A stretch of DNA of 13,534 bases, taken from positions 1 to 13,534 of the forward strand of contig JAACTI010000099.1 in assembly GCA_009993495.1 (NCBI GenBank), read 5' to 3'. Source of the stretch: Deltaproteobacteria bacterium (GTDB taxonomy: Bacteria > Desulfobacterota > Desulfuromonadia > Desulfuromonadales > Geopsychrobacteraceae). The notes beneath the pieces were generated by a model that saw nothing but the letters and a program-made list of their open reading frames with translations, was not told the origin of the DNA and ran no database searches. Below are positions 7,368 to 13,288 of the stretch, in pieces. Both the position numbers and the translations under genes were made by a program. The first letter of the stretch is position 1, and each line of letters opens with the position of its first letter.

Positions 7368-7718
7368 TCACACTGGGTAGAGCGCGTAGCTATTGCCCTG
7401 TTTTTCCCGGCGTAGCAGCTTTTGTTGATCGAGTTCACGCAAAAGTTCCTGAATTTCACGGCGTTCATGCTGGGGTATTTGCTCGTAAACTTCAGTCTGG
7501 AGAATCCCCGGTTTTTGCATCACCAGGCGGAGCATTCTGATTTGCAAGCTTTCGTCCGACTCTTTCTGGGAATCATGGGGATTGTGGGAATCATGAGAGG
7601 TCGACGGGGTTGGGGTGTTGGCTGTCTGCTCGGCGCGAATTTCGCGTTCCAGTGCGCGCAGGCGCACCACCCCATACACAATGATCACCACCAGGATTAT
7701 AAGTCCGATCCAAGCCAT
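7368..7718 (-). CDS. Small membrane-anchored protein with winged-helix-like C-terminus
   Basis: A 116-residue protein that I do not recognise. Residues 3-18 (WIGLIILVVIIVYGVV) form a single membrane helix, followed at once by a basic and charged stretch (RLRALEREIR), which by the positive-inside rule puts the rest in the cytoplasm. A Ser/His/Asp/Pro linker (about 32-56) follows. It contains an 11-bp DNA direct repeat (7567-7577 and 7585-7595, 18-bp period) that encodes the near-repeat SHDSHNPHDS. The C-terminal domain (about 58-116) has the helix pattern of a winged helix (LRLVMQKPGILQTEVYEQI, then IQELLRELDQQKLLRRE, then a strand), like MarR-type or primosomal domains, but I cannot show DNA binding. 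The start is ATG 7718 with AAGGA about 10 nt upstream. It lies 3 bp after the zinc-ribbon gene and is clearly in the same operon. Confidence 0.75.
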   Translation of the reverse strand: MAWIGLIILVVIIVYGVVRLRALEREIRAEQTANTPTPSTSHDSHNPHDSQKESDESLQIRMLRLVMQKPGILQTEVYEQIPQHERREIQELLRELDQQKLLRREKQGNSYALYPV

Positions 7719-7721
7719 GGG

Positions 7722-8039
7722 TTACAGTCCTTCCTCGCTGGTGGTTCTTTTCTGTCTGAACCAATGATCAAACCAGGTTCGATGATCCTTTTCGGCCAGA
7801 ATTTTTAGATCATTCGGCCCCAACCACACCCCGCCACAACCCGAACAACGATCCATGGGCACATCGCGAAAGCTTATGGGTTCAAGGGCTTCACCACACT
7901 TGGGGCAATGATTGTGACAATGATTTTTGATCAGATTTTCTTCAGATTGCTGCTTCATTTTGTCGATGAGTTGCTGTTCCTGACGATGAAAGTATTCGTT
8001 TTCAAGCGCCTTCTTGCGATCTTCCCAAGCGTCTTTCAT
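7722..8039 (-). CDS. TFIIB-type zinc-ribbon small protein
   Basis: A 105-residue protein. The N-terminal half (1-40) is charged and probably a helix or coiled coil (DRKKALENEYFHRQEQQLID). The middle carries a zinc ribbon of the zf-TFIIB (bacterial 'transcription factor zinc-finger') type: C45-x2-C48 (CPKCGE), then C65-x2-C68 in MDRCSGCGGVWLG, the usual ending of this family. C41, H42 and H44 just before are unusual extra candidate ligands. The start is ATG 8039, because GGGAGG lies at 8045-8050 with 5-6 nt spacing; an in-frame GTG at 8045 overlaps that site and is rejected. The family has no firm function. It is the first gene of a two-gene operon behind the promoter at 8079-8106. Confidence 0.85.
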   Translation of the reverse strand: MKDAWEDRKKALENEYFHRQEQQLIDKMKQQSEENLIKNHCHNHCPKCGEALEPISFRDVPMDRCSGCGGVWLGPNDLKILAEKDHRTWFDHWFRQKRTTSEEGL

Positions 8040-8078
8040 AGGCACCTCCCGTGGTGAGTCGTTGTATGGAGTGCTTTC

Positions 8079-8106
8079 ATTATACCCGAATTCGACCTGG
8101 CGGCAA
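8079..8106 (-). promoter_or_regulatory. Sigma70-type promoter for the zinc-ribbon operon
   Basis: On the minus strand TTGCCG (8106-8101) and a perfect TATAAT (8084-8079) are 16 bp apart. The predicted start is near 8072, giving a leader of about 33 nt before the ATG at 8039. The element lies in the 110-bp gap after pssA, so the small operon can be expressed independently of the ilv-psd-pssA transcript. I saw no U-tract terminator for pssA in that gap. Confidence 0.6.
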
Positions 8107-8149
8107 GATTGATGCGTCCGGAAGCATGAGTGCGCACCGGCTCACGTCA

Positions 8150-8926
8150 TCAAAGATCTTCGTCGCCGACCGGATCCATGGATTGAAGTTTTTTTTCGGT
8201 TTTTTTCAGTTTCAAGGTCCAGATCGGGCCTGAGATCAGATAGAGGCAACCGATGGTGAACAGCATGTAAACCGGTTTGGCGACAATCGAAATCAGTAAA
8301 ATAATCGCCAGAACCAAGAAGAAGAAAGGTTGACGTTTGAACAGGGCGGGATCTTTGAAGCTGTAATAGGAAACATTGCTGACCATCAGCAGGGCCAACA
8401 CGTATATCAGCAGCATAATCGAAACCTGGCGTACGGTTCCTGACCCCCCGAGTTCATAAAAAAGCAGGACACAGGTTGCAATAATTGATGCGGCCGCAGG
8501 AATGGGCAGGCCGACAAAACGCCGGGATTCAACCGTTGATACTTGGACATTGAAGCGTGCCAGCCGTAAGGCGCCGCAGGCGACGAAGAGAAAAGCCGCC
8601 AACCACCCCAATTTGCCGAAATCGCGCAGGGCCCAGGTATACATGAGCACTCCCGGCGCGACGCCAAAGGCAATAACGTCGGCCAGGGAATCAAGCTCGA
8701 CCCCGAATTTGCTTGAAGTGCCGGTTAAACGCGCGACCTTGCCGTCGAGACCGTCAAGGATACCCGAAACCAGAATAAACCAGGCGGCGCGTTCAAAGTT
8801 GCCGTCGGCTGACAGGATAATAACGTAAAATCCGGCAAACATGCTGCCAATCGTAATCAAGTTGGGCAGCAGATAAACGCCGCGCGCCGGACTGTTGCGT
8901 TTTTCTGAAGAAGGAGTTGTTGTCAC
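8150..8926 (-). CDS. pssA: CDP-diacylglycerol--serine O-phosphatidyltransferase (phosphatidylserine synthase)
   Basis: A 258-residue integral membrane enzyme that joins CDP-diacylglycerol and serine to make phosphatidylserine, the first step to phosphatidylethanolamine. The complete CDP-alcohol phosphotransferase signature is present: D58-x2-D61-G62-x2-A65-R66-x8-G75-x3-D79-x3-D83 (DGLDGKVAR, then GVELDSLAD). Several hydrophobic segments follow (about residues 25-40, 95-112, 140-156, 170-188 and 200-235), as expected of the type II bacterial membrane enzyme. The N-terminus starts polar, then VYLLPNLITIGSMFAGF. The start is GTG 8926, overlapping the psd stop (TGA 8925-8923) in a GTGA, so the two enzymes of consecutive steps are translationally coupled. 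The next gene downstream has its own promoter. Confidence 0.94.
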   Translation of the reverse strand: MTTTPSSEKRNSPARGVYLLPNLITIGSMFAGFYVIILSADGNFERAAWFILVSGILDGLDGKVARLTGTSSKFGVELDSLADVIAFGVAPGVLMYTWALRDFGKLGWLAAFLFVACGALRLARFNVQVSTVESRRFVGLPIPAAASIIATCVLLFYELGGSGTVRQVSIMLLIYVLALLMVSNVSYYSFKDPALFKRQPFFFLVLAIILLISIVAKPVYMLFTIGCLYLISGPIWTLKLKKTEKKLQSMDPVGDEDL

Positions 8927-9567
8927 ACCAGTCGCCCCAGAATGGATTCGCCTGCTACAGTTTTATCCCCCAGGTTGATGTCGATTTGGGTTTCCAGCGG
9001 CAGATAGAGATCGACCCGCGAGCCGAAACGAATTAAACCATAACGCTGGCCGACCTTGAGGTTGTCGCCGATGGCCGGGTAGCAGACGATGCGTCGCGCA
9101 ATCAAGCCGGCAATCTGCACGAAAAGAATCTTGCGTCCATGACTTTCTTCCAGCAGCAGCCCCGCTTGCTCATTCTGGTCACTGGCTTTATCAAGGGAGG
9201 CATTGAAAAATTCGCCCCGCTGATAAAATTTATCAATCACCTTGCCGCTTAAGGGCACGCGGTTAACATGAACATTGAAAACCGACATGAAAATACTAAT
9301 TTTTTTTGTCCGGCCCTGAAAATACCGGTTTTCATCAACTTCACCGACAAAGATCACTTCGCCATCAGCGGGGGCAATGAGTAAGTTGTCGTCCTGGGGG
9401 GTGATGCGTTCGGGATTACGAAAAAAGTAAATCGTAAACAGGCTCAGTGCTAAAAAAACAAGAGTGAAAATTCCCCACCCGAGGAGGGCGAAGATCAGGG
9501 TGATAAAGGCAAAAAGCCCAATAAAAGGGTAACCTTCGACCGCAACCGGCTGATTGGCATTACGCAT
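8923..9567 (-). CDS. psd: Phosphatidylserine decarboxylase proenzyme
   Basis: A 214-residue proenzyme that decarboxylates phosphatidylserine to phosphatidylethanolamine using a pyruvoyl group made by self-cleavage. Length and motifs match the short bacterial form (PSD-A type). A hydrophobic N-terminal region (about 14-49) anchors it to the membrane, then FFRNPER, the conserved IAPADGEV (D68), FNVHVNR (H100) and the processing site RFGSRVDLYLP. Cleavage should fall between G182 and S183, giving a large beta chain and a 32-residue alpha chain starting with the pyruvoyl. The start is ATG 9567 with AAGGAA upstream. It lies between ilvC and pssA on the same strand; pssA overlaps its stop by 4 bp. 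A perfect hairpin sits just before its ribosome-binding site. Confidence 0.95.
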   Translation of the reverse strand: MRNANQPVAVEGYPFIGLFAFITLIFALLGWGIFTLVFLALSLFTIYFFRNPERITPQDDNLLIAPADGEVIFVGEVDENRYFQGRTKKISIFMSVFNVHVNRVPLSGKVIDKFYQRGEFFNASLDKASDQNEQAGLLLEESHGRKILFVQIAGLIARRIVCYPAIGDNLKVGQRYGLIRFGSRVDLYLPLETQIDINLGDKTVAGESILGRLV

Positions 9568-9588
9568 AGACGCTTGTTCCTTTTTTAA

Positions 9589-9621
9589 GCATGGGGCAGC
9601 CCGACTTCTGCTGCCCCATGC
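9589..9621 (-). other. Perfect 11-bp stem-loop between ilvC and psd
   Basis: GCATGGGGCAG at 9589-9599 and its exact reverse complement at 9611-9621 enclose an 11-nt loop. On the transcribed minus strand the hairpin begins 30 nt after the ilvC stop and is followed by TTAAAAAAGG leading into the psd ribosome-binding site. There is no U-tract, so it is not a canonical intrinsic terminator. A processing or mRNA-stability element that sets different ilvC and psd levels is a reasonable guess. Confidence 0.6.
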
Positions 9622-9651
9622 AGGAAAATCAATCCAATTGAGGGCTAAACC

Positions 9652-10662
9652 TTAATTTTTATTCTTGTCAACAATCTTCTGGATCCACGGCATCATGCTG
9701 CGCAGGCGCTCGCCGACAACTTCGACTGGGTGCGCCGCATTGTTGCGTCGCCGGGCCGTCATTTCGGGATAATTTGCCTGACCTTCAAGGATGAAGCGTT
9801 TGGCGTACTCGCCATTCTGGATGTTTTCCAGACATTCACGCATTGCCCAGCGGCTTTCGTCGTTGATGACTTTGGGGCCGGTGACATATTCGCCGAACTC
9901 GGCATTGTTGGAGATGGAGTAGTTCATGTTGGCGATGCCGCCTTCGTAAATCAAATCGACGATCAGCTTCACTTCGTGCAGGCACTCGAAATAGGCCATT
10001 TCCGGCGCATAACCAGCTTCGGTCAGGGTTTCAAACCCGGCTTTGATCAGTTCAACCAGCCCCCCACACAGCACGGCTTGCTCGCCGAAAAGATCCGTTT
10101 CGGTTTCATCTTTGAACGTGGTTTCGATGATTCCCGTACGTCCGCCACCAATGGCACTGGCGTAGGACATGGCCAGATCTCTGGCCAGCCCGGAAGCATT
10201 TTGAAACACGGCAATCAGGTCGGGAATCCCGCCACCACGCACGAACTCGCTGCGCACCGTATGGCCTGGTGCTTTGGGTGCAATCATAATAACGTCAAGG
10301 TCGGGGCGGGGCACCACCTGGTTGTAATGGATGGCAAAACCGTGAGCGAAGGCCAGGGTTGCGCCCTGCTTGAGGTTGGGCTCAATTTCCTGCGTGTACA
10401 GCTGCGACTGAAATTCATCGGGGGTCAGAATCATCACCACATCTGCTGCCGCGACGGCTTGAGCAACGGGTTTAACTTCCAGACCATGAGCCTGTGCTTT
10501 GGCGACGCTTGCCGAGCCTGTGCGCAGGCCGACCCTGACATCGACTCCGGAATCTTTCAGGTTGCATGCATGGGCATGACCCTGAGATCCATAGCCAATA
10601 ATCGCAACCTTTTTGCCCTTGATGATCGATAGATCGGCGTCTTTATCATAGTAAATCTGCAT
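9652..10662 (-). CDS. ilvC: Ketol-acid reductoisomerase, class I
   Basis: A 336-residue enzyme that isomerises and reduces acetolactate or acetohydroxybutyrate to the dihydroxy acid with Mg2+ and NAD(P)H, the second common step to valine, leucine and isoleucine. The N-terminal Rossmann domain has IIGYGSQGHAHA (21-32). The loop VGLRTGSASVAKA (44-56) carries serines at the position that binds the NADPH 2'-phosphate, so NADPH is likely. H107 (AHGF) and APKAPGH (128-134) follow. The knotted C-terminal domain has the metal ligands D190 and E194 (DLFGEQ) and E226 and E230 (ECLHE). Length identifies the short class I enzyme. The start is ATG 10662 with AAGGGAG upstream. It follows ilvN by 121 bp, which includes a putative internal promoter. 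Confidence 0.97.
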   Translation of the reverse strand: MQIYYDKDADLSIIKGKKVAIIGYGSQGHAHACNLKDSGVDVRVGLRTGSASVAKAQAHGLEVKPVAQAVAAADVVMILTPDEFQSQLYTQEIEPNLKQGATLAFAHGFAIHYNQVVPRPDLDVIMIAPKAPGHTVRSEFVRGGGIPDLIAVFQNASGLARDLAMSYASAIGGGRTGIIETTFKDETETDLFGEQAVLCGGLVELIKAGFETLTEAGYAPEMAYFECLHEVKLIVDLIYEGGIANMNYSISNNAEFGEYVTGPKVINDESRWAMRECLENIQNGEYAKRFILEGQANYPEMTARRRNNAAHPVEVVGERLRSMMPWIQKIVDKNKN

Positions 10663-10736
10663 TGAATTTTCTCCCTTAAGAAATAGTAGTAAACGTCAAC
10701 AGCTTCAAAACCGTTAAATGCCGTAAAAGACCGCAA

Positions 10737-10766
10737 CTTATATCACAGGCGGGCTCTTTGTGGCAA
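10737..10766 (-). promoter_or_regulatory. Possible internal promoter before ilvC
   Basis: In the 121-bp ilvN-ilvC gap the minus strand carries TTGCCA (10766-10761, 5 of 6 to consensus) and TATAAG (10742-10737, 5 of 6) separated by 18 bp. The predicted start is near 10730, leaving a leader of about 68 nt. It would let ilvC-psd-pssA be expressed separately from ilvBN. The spacer is 1 bp longer than ideal, and two such matches can arise by chance. Confidence 0.4.
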
Positions 10767-10783
10767 ATTAAACCCGGTGACCC

Positions 10784-11275
10784 TTAGCCGGTAACACCTT
10801 TTGAGCCGCGTCCAATGACCACTGGTCCCGAACGCACAATTTCCTTAATTCCCATGGGCGTTAGAAGTTCGAGCACCGCATCAATTTTGTCGGGCGCGCC
10901 CGTGACCTCGATGGTAAAAGATCTGGGGGTGACATCAACAACCTTTCCGCGAAAAATATCGACAATTCTGAGAACTTCCGCCCTTGAGTCAGATTCTGCA
11001 GTCACCTTGATCAATGCCAGCTCACGTTCAACATAGTGCTCACCCGTGAAATCGACAACTTTGATGGTTGAAATCAACTTATTGAGTTGTTTGTTGATTT
11101 GCTCAAGGATCCGATCATCACCCCGGGTGACAATGGTCATGCGTGAGGTGTCGGGATCGAGCGTCGGTGCGACCGAAAGACTTTCAATATTGAACCCGCG
11201 CCCGGAAAAAAGCCCAGAAACCCGTGCCAGAACGCCGAATTCATTTTCAACCAGAACCGAAATAGTATGTTTCAT
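10784..11275 (-). CDS. ilvN: Acetolactate synthase small (regulatory) subunit
   Basis: A 163-residue regulatory subunit that activates the IlvB catalytic subunit and carries feedback control by valine. The N-terminal ACT domain (about 1-75) begins MKHTISVLVENEFGVLARVS and contains GLFSGRGFNIESLSV (21-35), the region where valine binds at the dimer interface. The C-terminal ALS_ss_C domain (about 80-160) has YVERELALIKV and a closing IKEIVRSGPVVIGRG. Length (about 160-165) is typical of IlvH/IlvN-type subunits. The start is ATG 11275 with GGAGAG upstream. It follows ilvB by 39 bp on the same strand, as expected for an obligate complex. The symbol ilvH would be equally acceptable. Confidence 0.96.
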   Translation of the reverse strand: MKHTISVLVENEFGVLARVSGLFSGRGFNIESLSVAPTLDPDTSRMTIVTRGDDRILEQINKQLNKLISTIKVVDFTGEHYVERELALIKVTAESDSRAEVLRIVDIFRGKVVDVTPRSFTIEVTGAPDKIDAVLELLTPMGIKEIVRSGPVVIGRGSKGVTG

Positions 11276-11314
11276 GTCATTCTCTCCAGAGTATTTTGCG
11301 CGTCAAGGCCGACA

Positions 11315-13012
11315 TCAAGACGCCAGCACCATTTCATGAATTCCCTTGCCCGCGGGTACCATGGGCATCACATTCTCTTCACGACTGACCTTGAATTCCA
11401 TCAGCACTGGGCCCTGAGTGGCCAAAGCCTGCTGGATGGTGGATTCGACCTCATCAACCCGCTCGGTACGCAGGCCGGTGGCACCATAGGCCTCGGCCAG
11501 TTTGACAAAATCAATCGGTAATTCCAGACAGGTTTGGCTGTAGCGTTTTTCGAAGAAAAGCTGTTGCCATTGGCGAACCATGCCCAGAAAGTTATTGTTC
11601 AAAATGGCAATTTTAACCGGCAGACGGTATTGCACCAGGGTCGCCAGTTCTTGCGAATTCATTTGAAAGGAGCCGTCGCCGGAAATATCGATCACCTGAC
11701 GCTGTGGGAAAGCGATCTGTGCTCCCAGGGCGGCCGGTAAACCATAGCCCATGGTGCCCAGCCCGCCGGAAGTCAAGAATGTGCGCGGCTGACAGAAACC
11801 GTAAAATTGTGCAGTCCACATCTGGTGTTGGCCGACTTCGGTGGTGATGATGGCATCATTAGCGGTGAGTTGACTGATTTTTTCAATCACGTATTGCGGT
11901 TTAATGACGGAATCCGAGGCTTTATAGGTCATGGGATGGGTCTTCTTCCACCCGGCCAGGGCTTGCCGCCAATCAGATGTCTGTTCAATCAGACCTTCAA
12001 TCTCTTGCGGAAGGGCGCGCAATTTTTCCAGGAGCACGGTTAACACGCTTTTTAAATCGCCAACCACAGGCAGATCGACCCGGACAATTTTACTGATTGA
12101 GGTGGGGTCGATATCGAACTGGATGATTTTAGCCTTTTTCGCAAAAGCATCAATCCGCCCGGTGACCCGATCATCAAAACGTGCGCCCACTGCGATAAGC
12201 AGATCACATTCGGTGACCGCCATATTAGCAAAATAGGTGCCGTGCATCCCCAGCATTCCGAGTGACAGGGCATGGTTGCCGGGAAAGGCGGCCATGGCCA
12301 TCAGGGTCGTCGTAACCGGGATTTGCAATACTTCGGCCAGTTGCAGCAGTTCTGGGCTGACATTGGCCAGGCAGGCACCACCACCGACGTAGAGCACCGG
12401 TCGCTGGGCCTTGAGGATCATTTGCGCGGCCTTGCCGATCTGGCGGTCGTTGCCGGCCACTGTCGGTTTGTAGCTGCGCATATTGACGGTTTCGGGGTAG
12501 CTGAAACTCATGGATGCCACCTGAATATCCTTGGGCAGATCGATGAGTACCGGACCGGGACGGCCGGTGCGGGCGATATAGAAGGCTTCCTTGATCATGC
12601 GCGGCAGATCGCGAATATCCTGCACCAGATAATTATGTTTGGTGCAGGGGCGGGTAATGCCACAGATATCCGCCTCCTGAAAAGCATCATTGCCGATCAG
12701 GGCGGTCGGTACCTGGCCGGTAATGATGACCATGGGGATCGAATCCATATAGGCTGTCGCGATACCAGTGACCGTATTGGTGGCACCCGGTCCGCTGGTG
12801 GCGATGACCACCCCGACTTCACCCGTGGCGCGCGCATAACCATCAGCTGCGTGGACGGCGGCCTGTTCATGGCGCGTGAGTATGTGCTTGATGGATGAAC
12901 TGAACAGGTCATCATAGATATTAATGACTGCTCCGCCAGGGTAGCCAAACACTGTTTCAACCCCCTCAAGACGCAGGCATTCGAGCAGAATCTGCGAACC
13001 AGTTAACTTCAA
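11315..13012 (-). CDS. ilvB: Acetolactate synthase large (catalytic) subunit
   Basis: A 565-residue thiamine diphosphate, FAD and Mg2+ enzyme. It condenses two pyruvates to acetolactate, or pyruvate and 2-oxobutyrate to acetohydroxybutyrate, the first common step to branched-chain amino acids. Visible: VETVFGYPGGAVINIYD near the N-terminus, the catalytic Glu E49 in TRHEQAAVHAADGYARATG, the FAD/quinone-like middle domain, and the ThDP motif GDGSFQMNSQEL (445-456) ending in NNN (472-474), then FLGMVRQWQQ. The start is TTG 13012 (MKLTGSQ): AAGGAGG lies just upstream with about 5 nt spacing, and the length fits the family. An in-frame ATG at 13057 would add 15 residues but encodes the terminator hairpin and ribosome-binding site, so I reject it. 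Expression is probably controlled by the leader hairpins upstream. Confidence 0.95.
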   Translation of the reverse strand: MKLTGSQILLECLRLEGVETVFGYPGGAVINIYDDLFSSSIKHILTRHEQAAVHAADGYARATGEVGVVIATSGPGATNTVTGIATAYMDSIPMVIITGQVPTALIGNDAFQEADICGITRPCTKHNYLVQDIRDLPRMIKEAFYIARTGRPGPVLIDLPKDIQVASMSFSYPETVNMRSYKPTVAGNDRQIGKAAQMILKAQRPVLYVGGGACLANVSPELLQLAEVLQIPVTTTLMAMAAFPGNHALSLGMLGMHGTYFANMAVTECDLLIAVGARFDDRVTGRIDAFAKKAKIIQFDIDPTSISKIVRVDLPVVGDLKSVLTVLLEKLRALPQEIEGLIEQTSDWRQALAGWKKTHPMTYKASDSVIKPQYVIEKISQLTANDAIITTEVGQHQMWTAQFYGFCQPRTFLTSGGLGTMGYGLPAALGAQIAFPQRQVIDISGDGSFQMNSQELATLVQYRLPVKIAILNNNFLGMVRQWQQLFFEKRYSQTCLELPIDFVKLAEAYGATGLRTERVDEVESTIQQALATQGPVLMEFKVSREENVMPMVPAGKGIHEMVLAS

Positions 13013-13027
13013 CACGACCTCCTTCTG

Positions 13028-13053
13028 AAAAAGCCTGCACGCCGTGTGCAAGC
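13028..13053 (-). terminator. Intrinsic terminator-like hairpin T2 in the ilvB leader
   Basis: On the minus strand GCTTGCAC (13053-13046) pairs with GTGCAGGC (13040-13033; 8 bp, one G-U) around the loop ACGGC, followed at once by five T (13032-13028). This is the form of a rho-independent terminator, lying in the direction of ilvB transcription and ending 15 nt before its TTG start. The AGAAGGAGG ribosome-binding site begins 2 nt after the U-tract. No gene ends upstream on this strand, so the hairpin must act within the ilvB leader. Confidence 0.7.
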
Positions 13054-13071
13054 TCATTGATGTCTCACCAG

Positions 13072-13096
13072 AATAAAAACGGGACAGCAGATCCCG
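13072..13096 (-). terminator. Intrinsic terminator-like hairpin T1 in the ilvB leader
   Basis: On the minus strand CGGGAT (13096-13091) pairs with GTCCCG (13085-13080; 6 bp, one G-U) around the loop CTGCT, followed by TTTTTATT (13079-13072). It lies about 19 nt upstream of T2. Its left arm overlaps the pairing segment described for the leader, so formation of T1 competes with an upstream fold. Confidence 0.65.
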
Positions 13097-13164
13097 CGAA
13101 AAAAAACGAATATAATATAGTTTTCACGCGGTATGCAAACAGAAGTGCGATGATTTTTCCGCGG
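13094..13164 (-). promoter_or_regulatory. Putative attenuator pairing region of the ilvB leader
   Basis: Three segments on the minus strand share a complementary core. Segment 1, CCGCGGAAAAA (13164-13154); segment 2, CCGCGTGAAAA (13131-13121); segment 3, TTTTTTTTCGCGG (13106-13094). Segment 1 can pair with 2 (CGCGG with CCGCG, 5 bp). Segment 2 can pair with 3 (5 GC pairs plus an A-T run, 16-nt loop). Segment 3 shares C96-G94 (13096-13094) with the left arm of T1, so 2:3 pairing would block T1. Segment 1 could also pair with 3 over 11 bp. This is the logic of a classic attenuator; no experimental support can be read here. Confidence 0.5.
13112..13138 (-). promoter_or_regulatory. Alternative ilvB promoter candidate (proximal)
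   Basis: On the minus strand TTGCAT (13138-13133) and TATTAT (13117-13112; 5 of 6) are 15 bp apart within an AT-rich stretch. A start near 13105 would give a leader containing T1 and T2 but not segments 1 and 2. The short spacer and poor -35 make this weak. The same DNA holds a perfect TATAAT on the plus strand (13111-13116) that lacks a -35. Confidence 0.25.
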
Positions 13165-13173
13165 CAGTGAATA

Positions 13174-13221
13174 TCAAACAACGAATTCTGTTGGCTCCCA
13201 GCGTTTTTTGCGATTTCTCAT
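13174..13221 (-). CDS. Possible leader peptide ORF upstream of ilvB
   Basis: A 15-codon ORF from ATG (13221-13219) to TGA (13176-13174) encodes MRNRKKRWEPTEFVV. It ends in two consecutive valine codons (GTT GTT) and stops 9 nt before attenuator segment 1, the right place for a ribosome stalled for valine to cover segment 1. Against it: no recognisable ribosome-binding site before the ATG, only two control codons, and the ATG overlaps the distal promoter candidate's -10 (13225-13220), in which case it would not be transcribed. It is listed because of position, not because coding is shown. Confidence 0.25.
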   Translation of the reverse strand: MRNRKKRWEPTEFVV

Positions 13222-13246
13222 TGTAAATCTGGCGGAAATATCGCAA
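13220..13246 (-). promoter_or_regulatory. Alternative ilvB promoter candidate (distal)
   Basis: On the minus strand TTGCGA (13246-13241; 4 of 6) and TACAAT (13225-13220; 5 of 6) are separated by 15 bp. A start near 13213 would give a 200-nt leader containing segments 1-3, T1 and T2. The spacer is short. The 276-bp gap between ilvB and the divergent gene must hold promoters for both directions; no clear plus-strand promoter was found for the divergent gene. Confidence 0.3.
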
Positions 13247-13288
13247 CCTGCGACTTTTGTAGCCCTGAGTGAATGTGAGGAAAACGCT

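Noticed and set aside
9730..10632. Plus-strand open frame of 300 codons antisense to ilvC
   Set aside because: ilvC on the minus strand is unambiguous with all catalytic residues; the antisense frame is a shadow.
5690..11540. The same short string (ACAGGTTTGGCTG) near 5690 and near 11527
   Set aside because: A single short match between two unrelated coding regions is expected by chance in 13.5 kb and has no repeat structure around it.
12272..12898. Plus-strand open frame of 208 codons antisense to ilvB
   Set aside because: Shadow of the catalytic subunit gene; Gly/His-rich composition without a domain.
13065..13127. GTG-started ORF of 20 codons across attenuator segments 2, 3 and T1 (MKTILYSFFF...)
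   Set aside because: No ribosome-binding site, and its sequence is dictated by the T-tract and hairpin; it is most likely chance.
13094..13132. ACCGCG followed by a terminator, suggesting a T-box riboswitch before ilvB
   Set aside because: Only ACCGCG of the T-box core is present; the preceding AGGGTGGN is absent (the sequence there is TTTGCAT), and I could not find a stem I with a specifier loop in the short upstream region.
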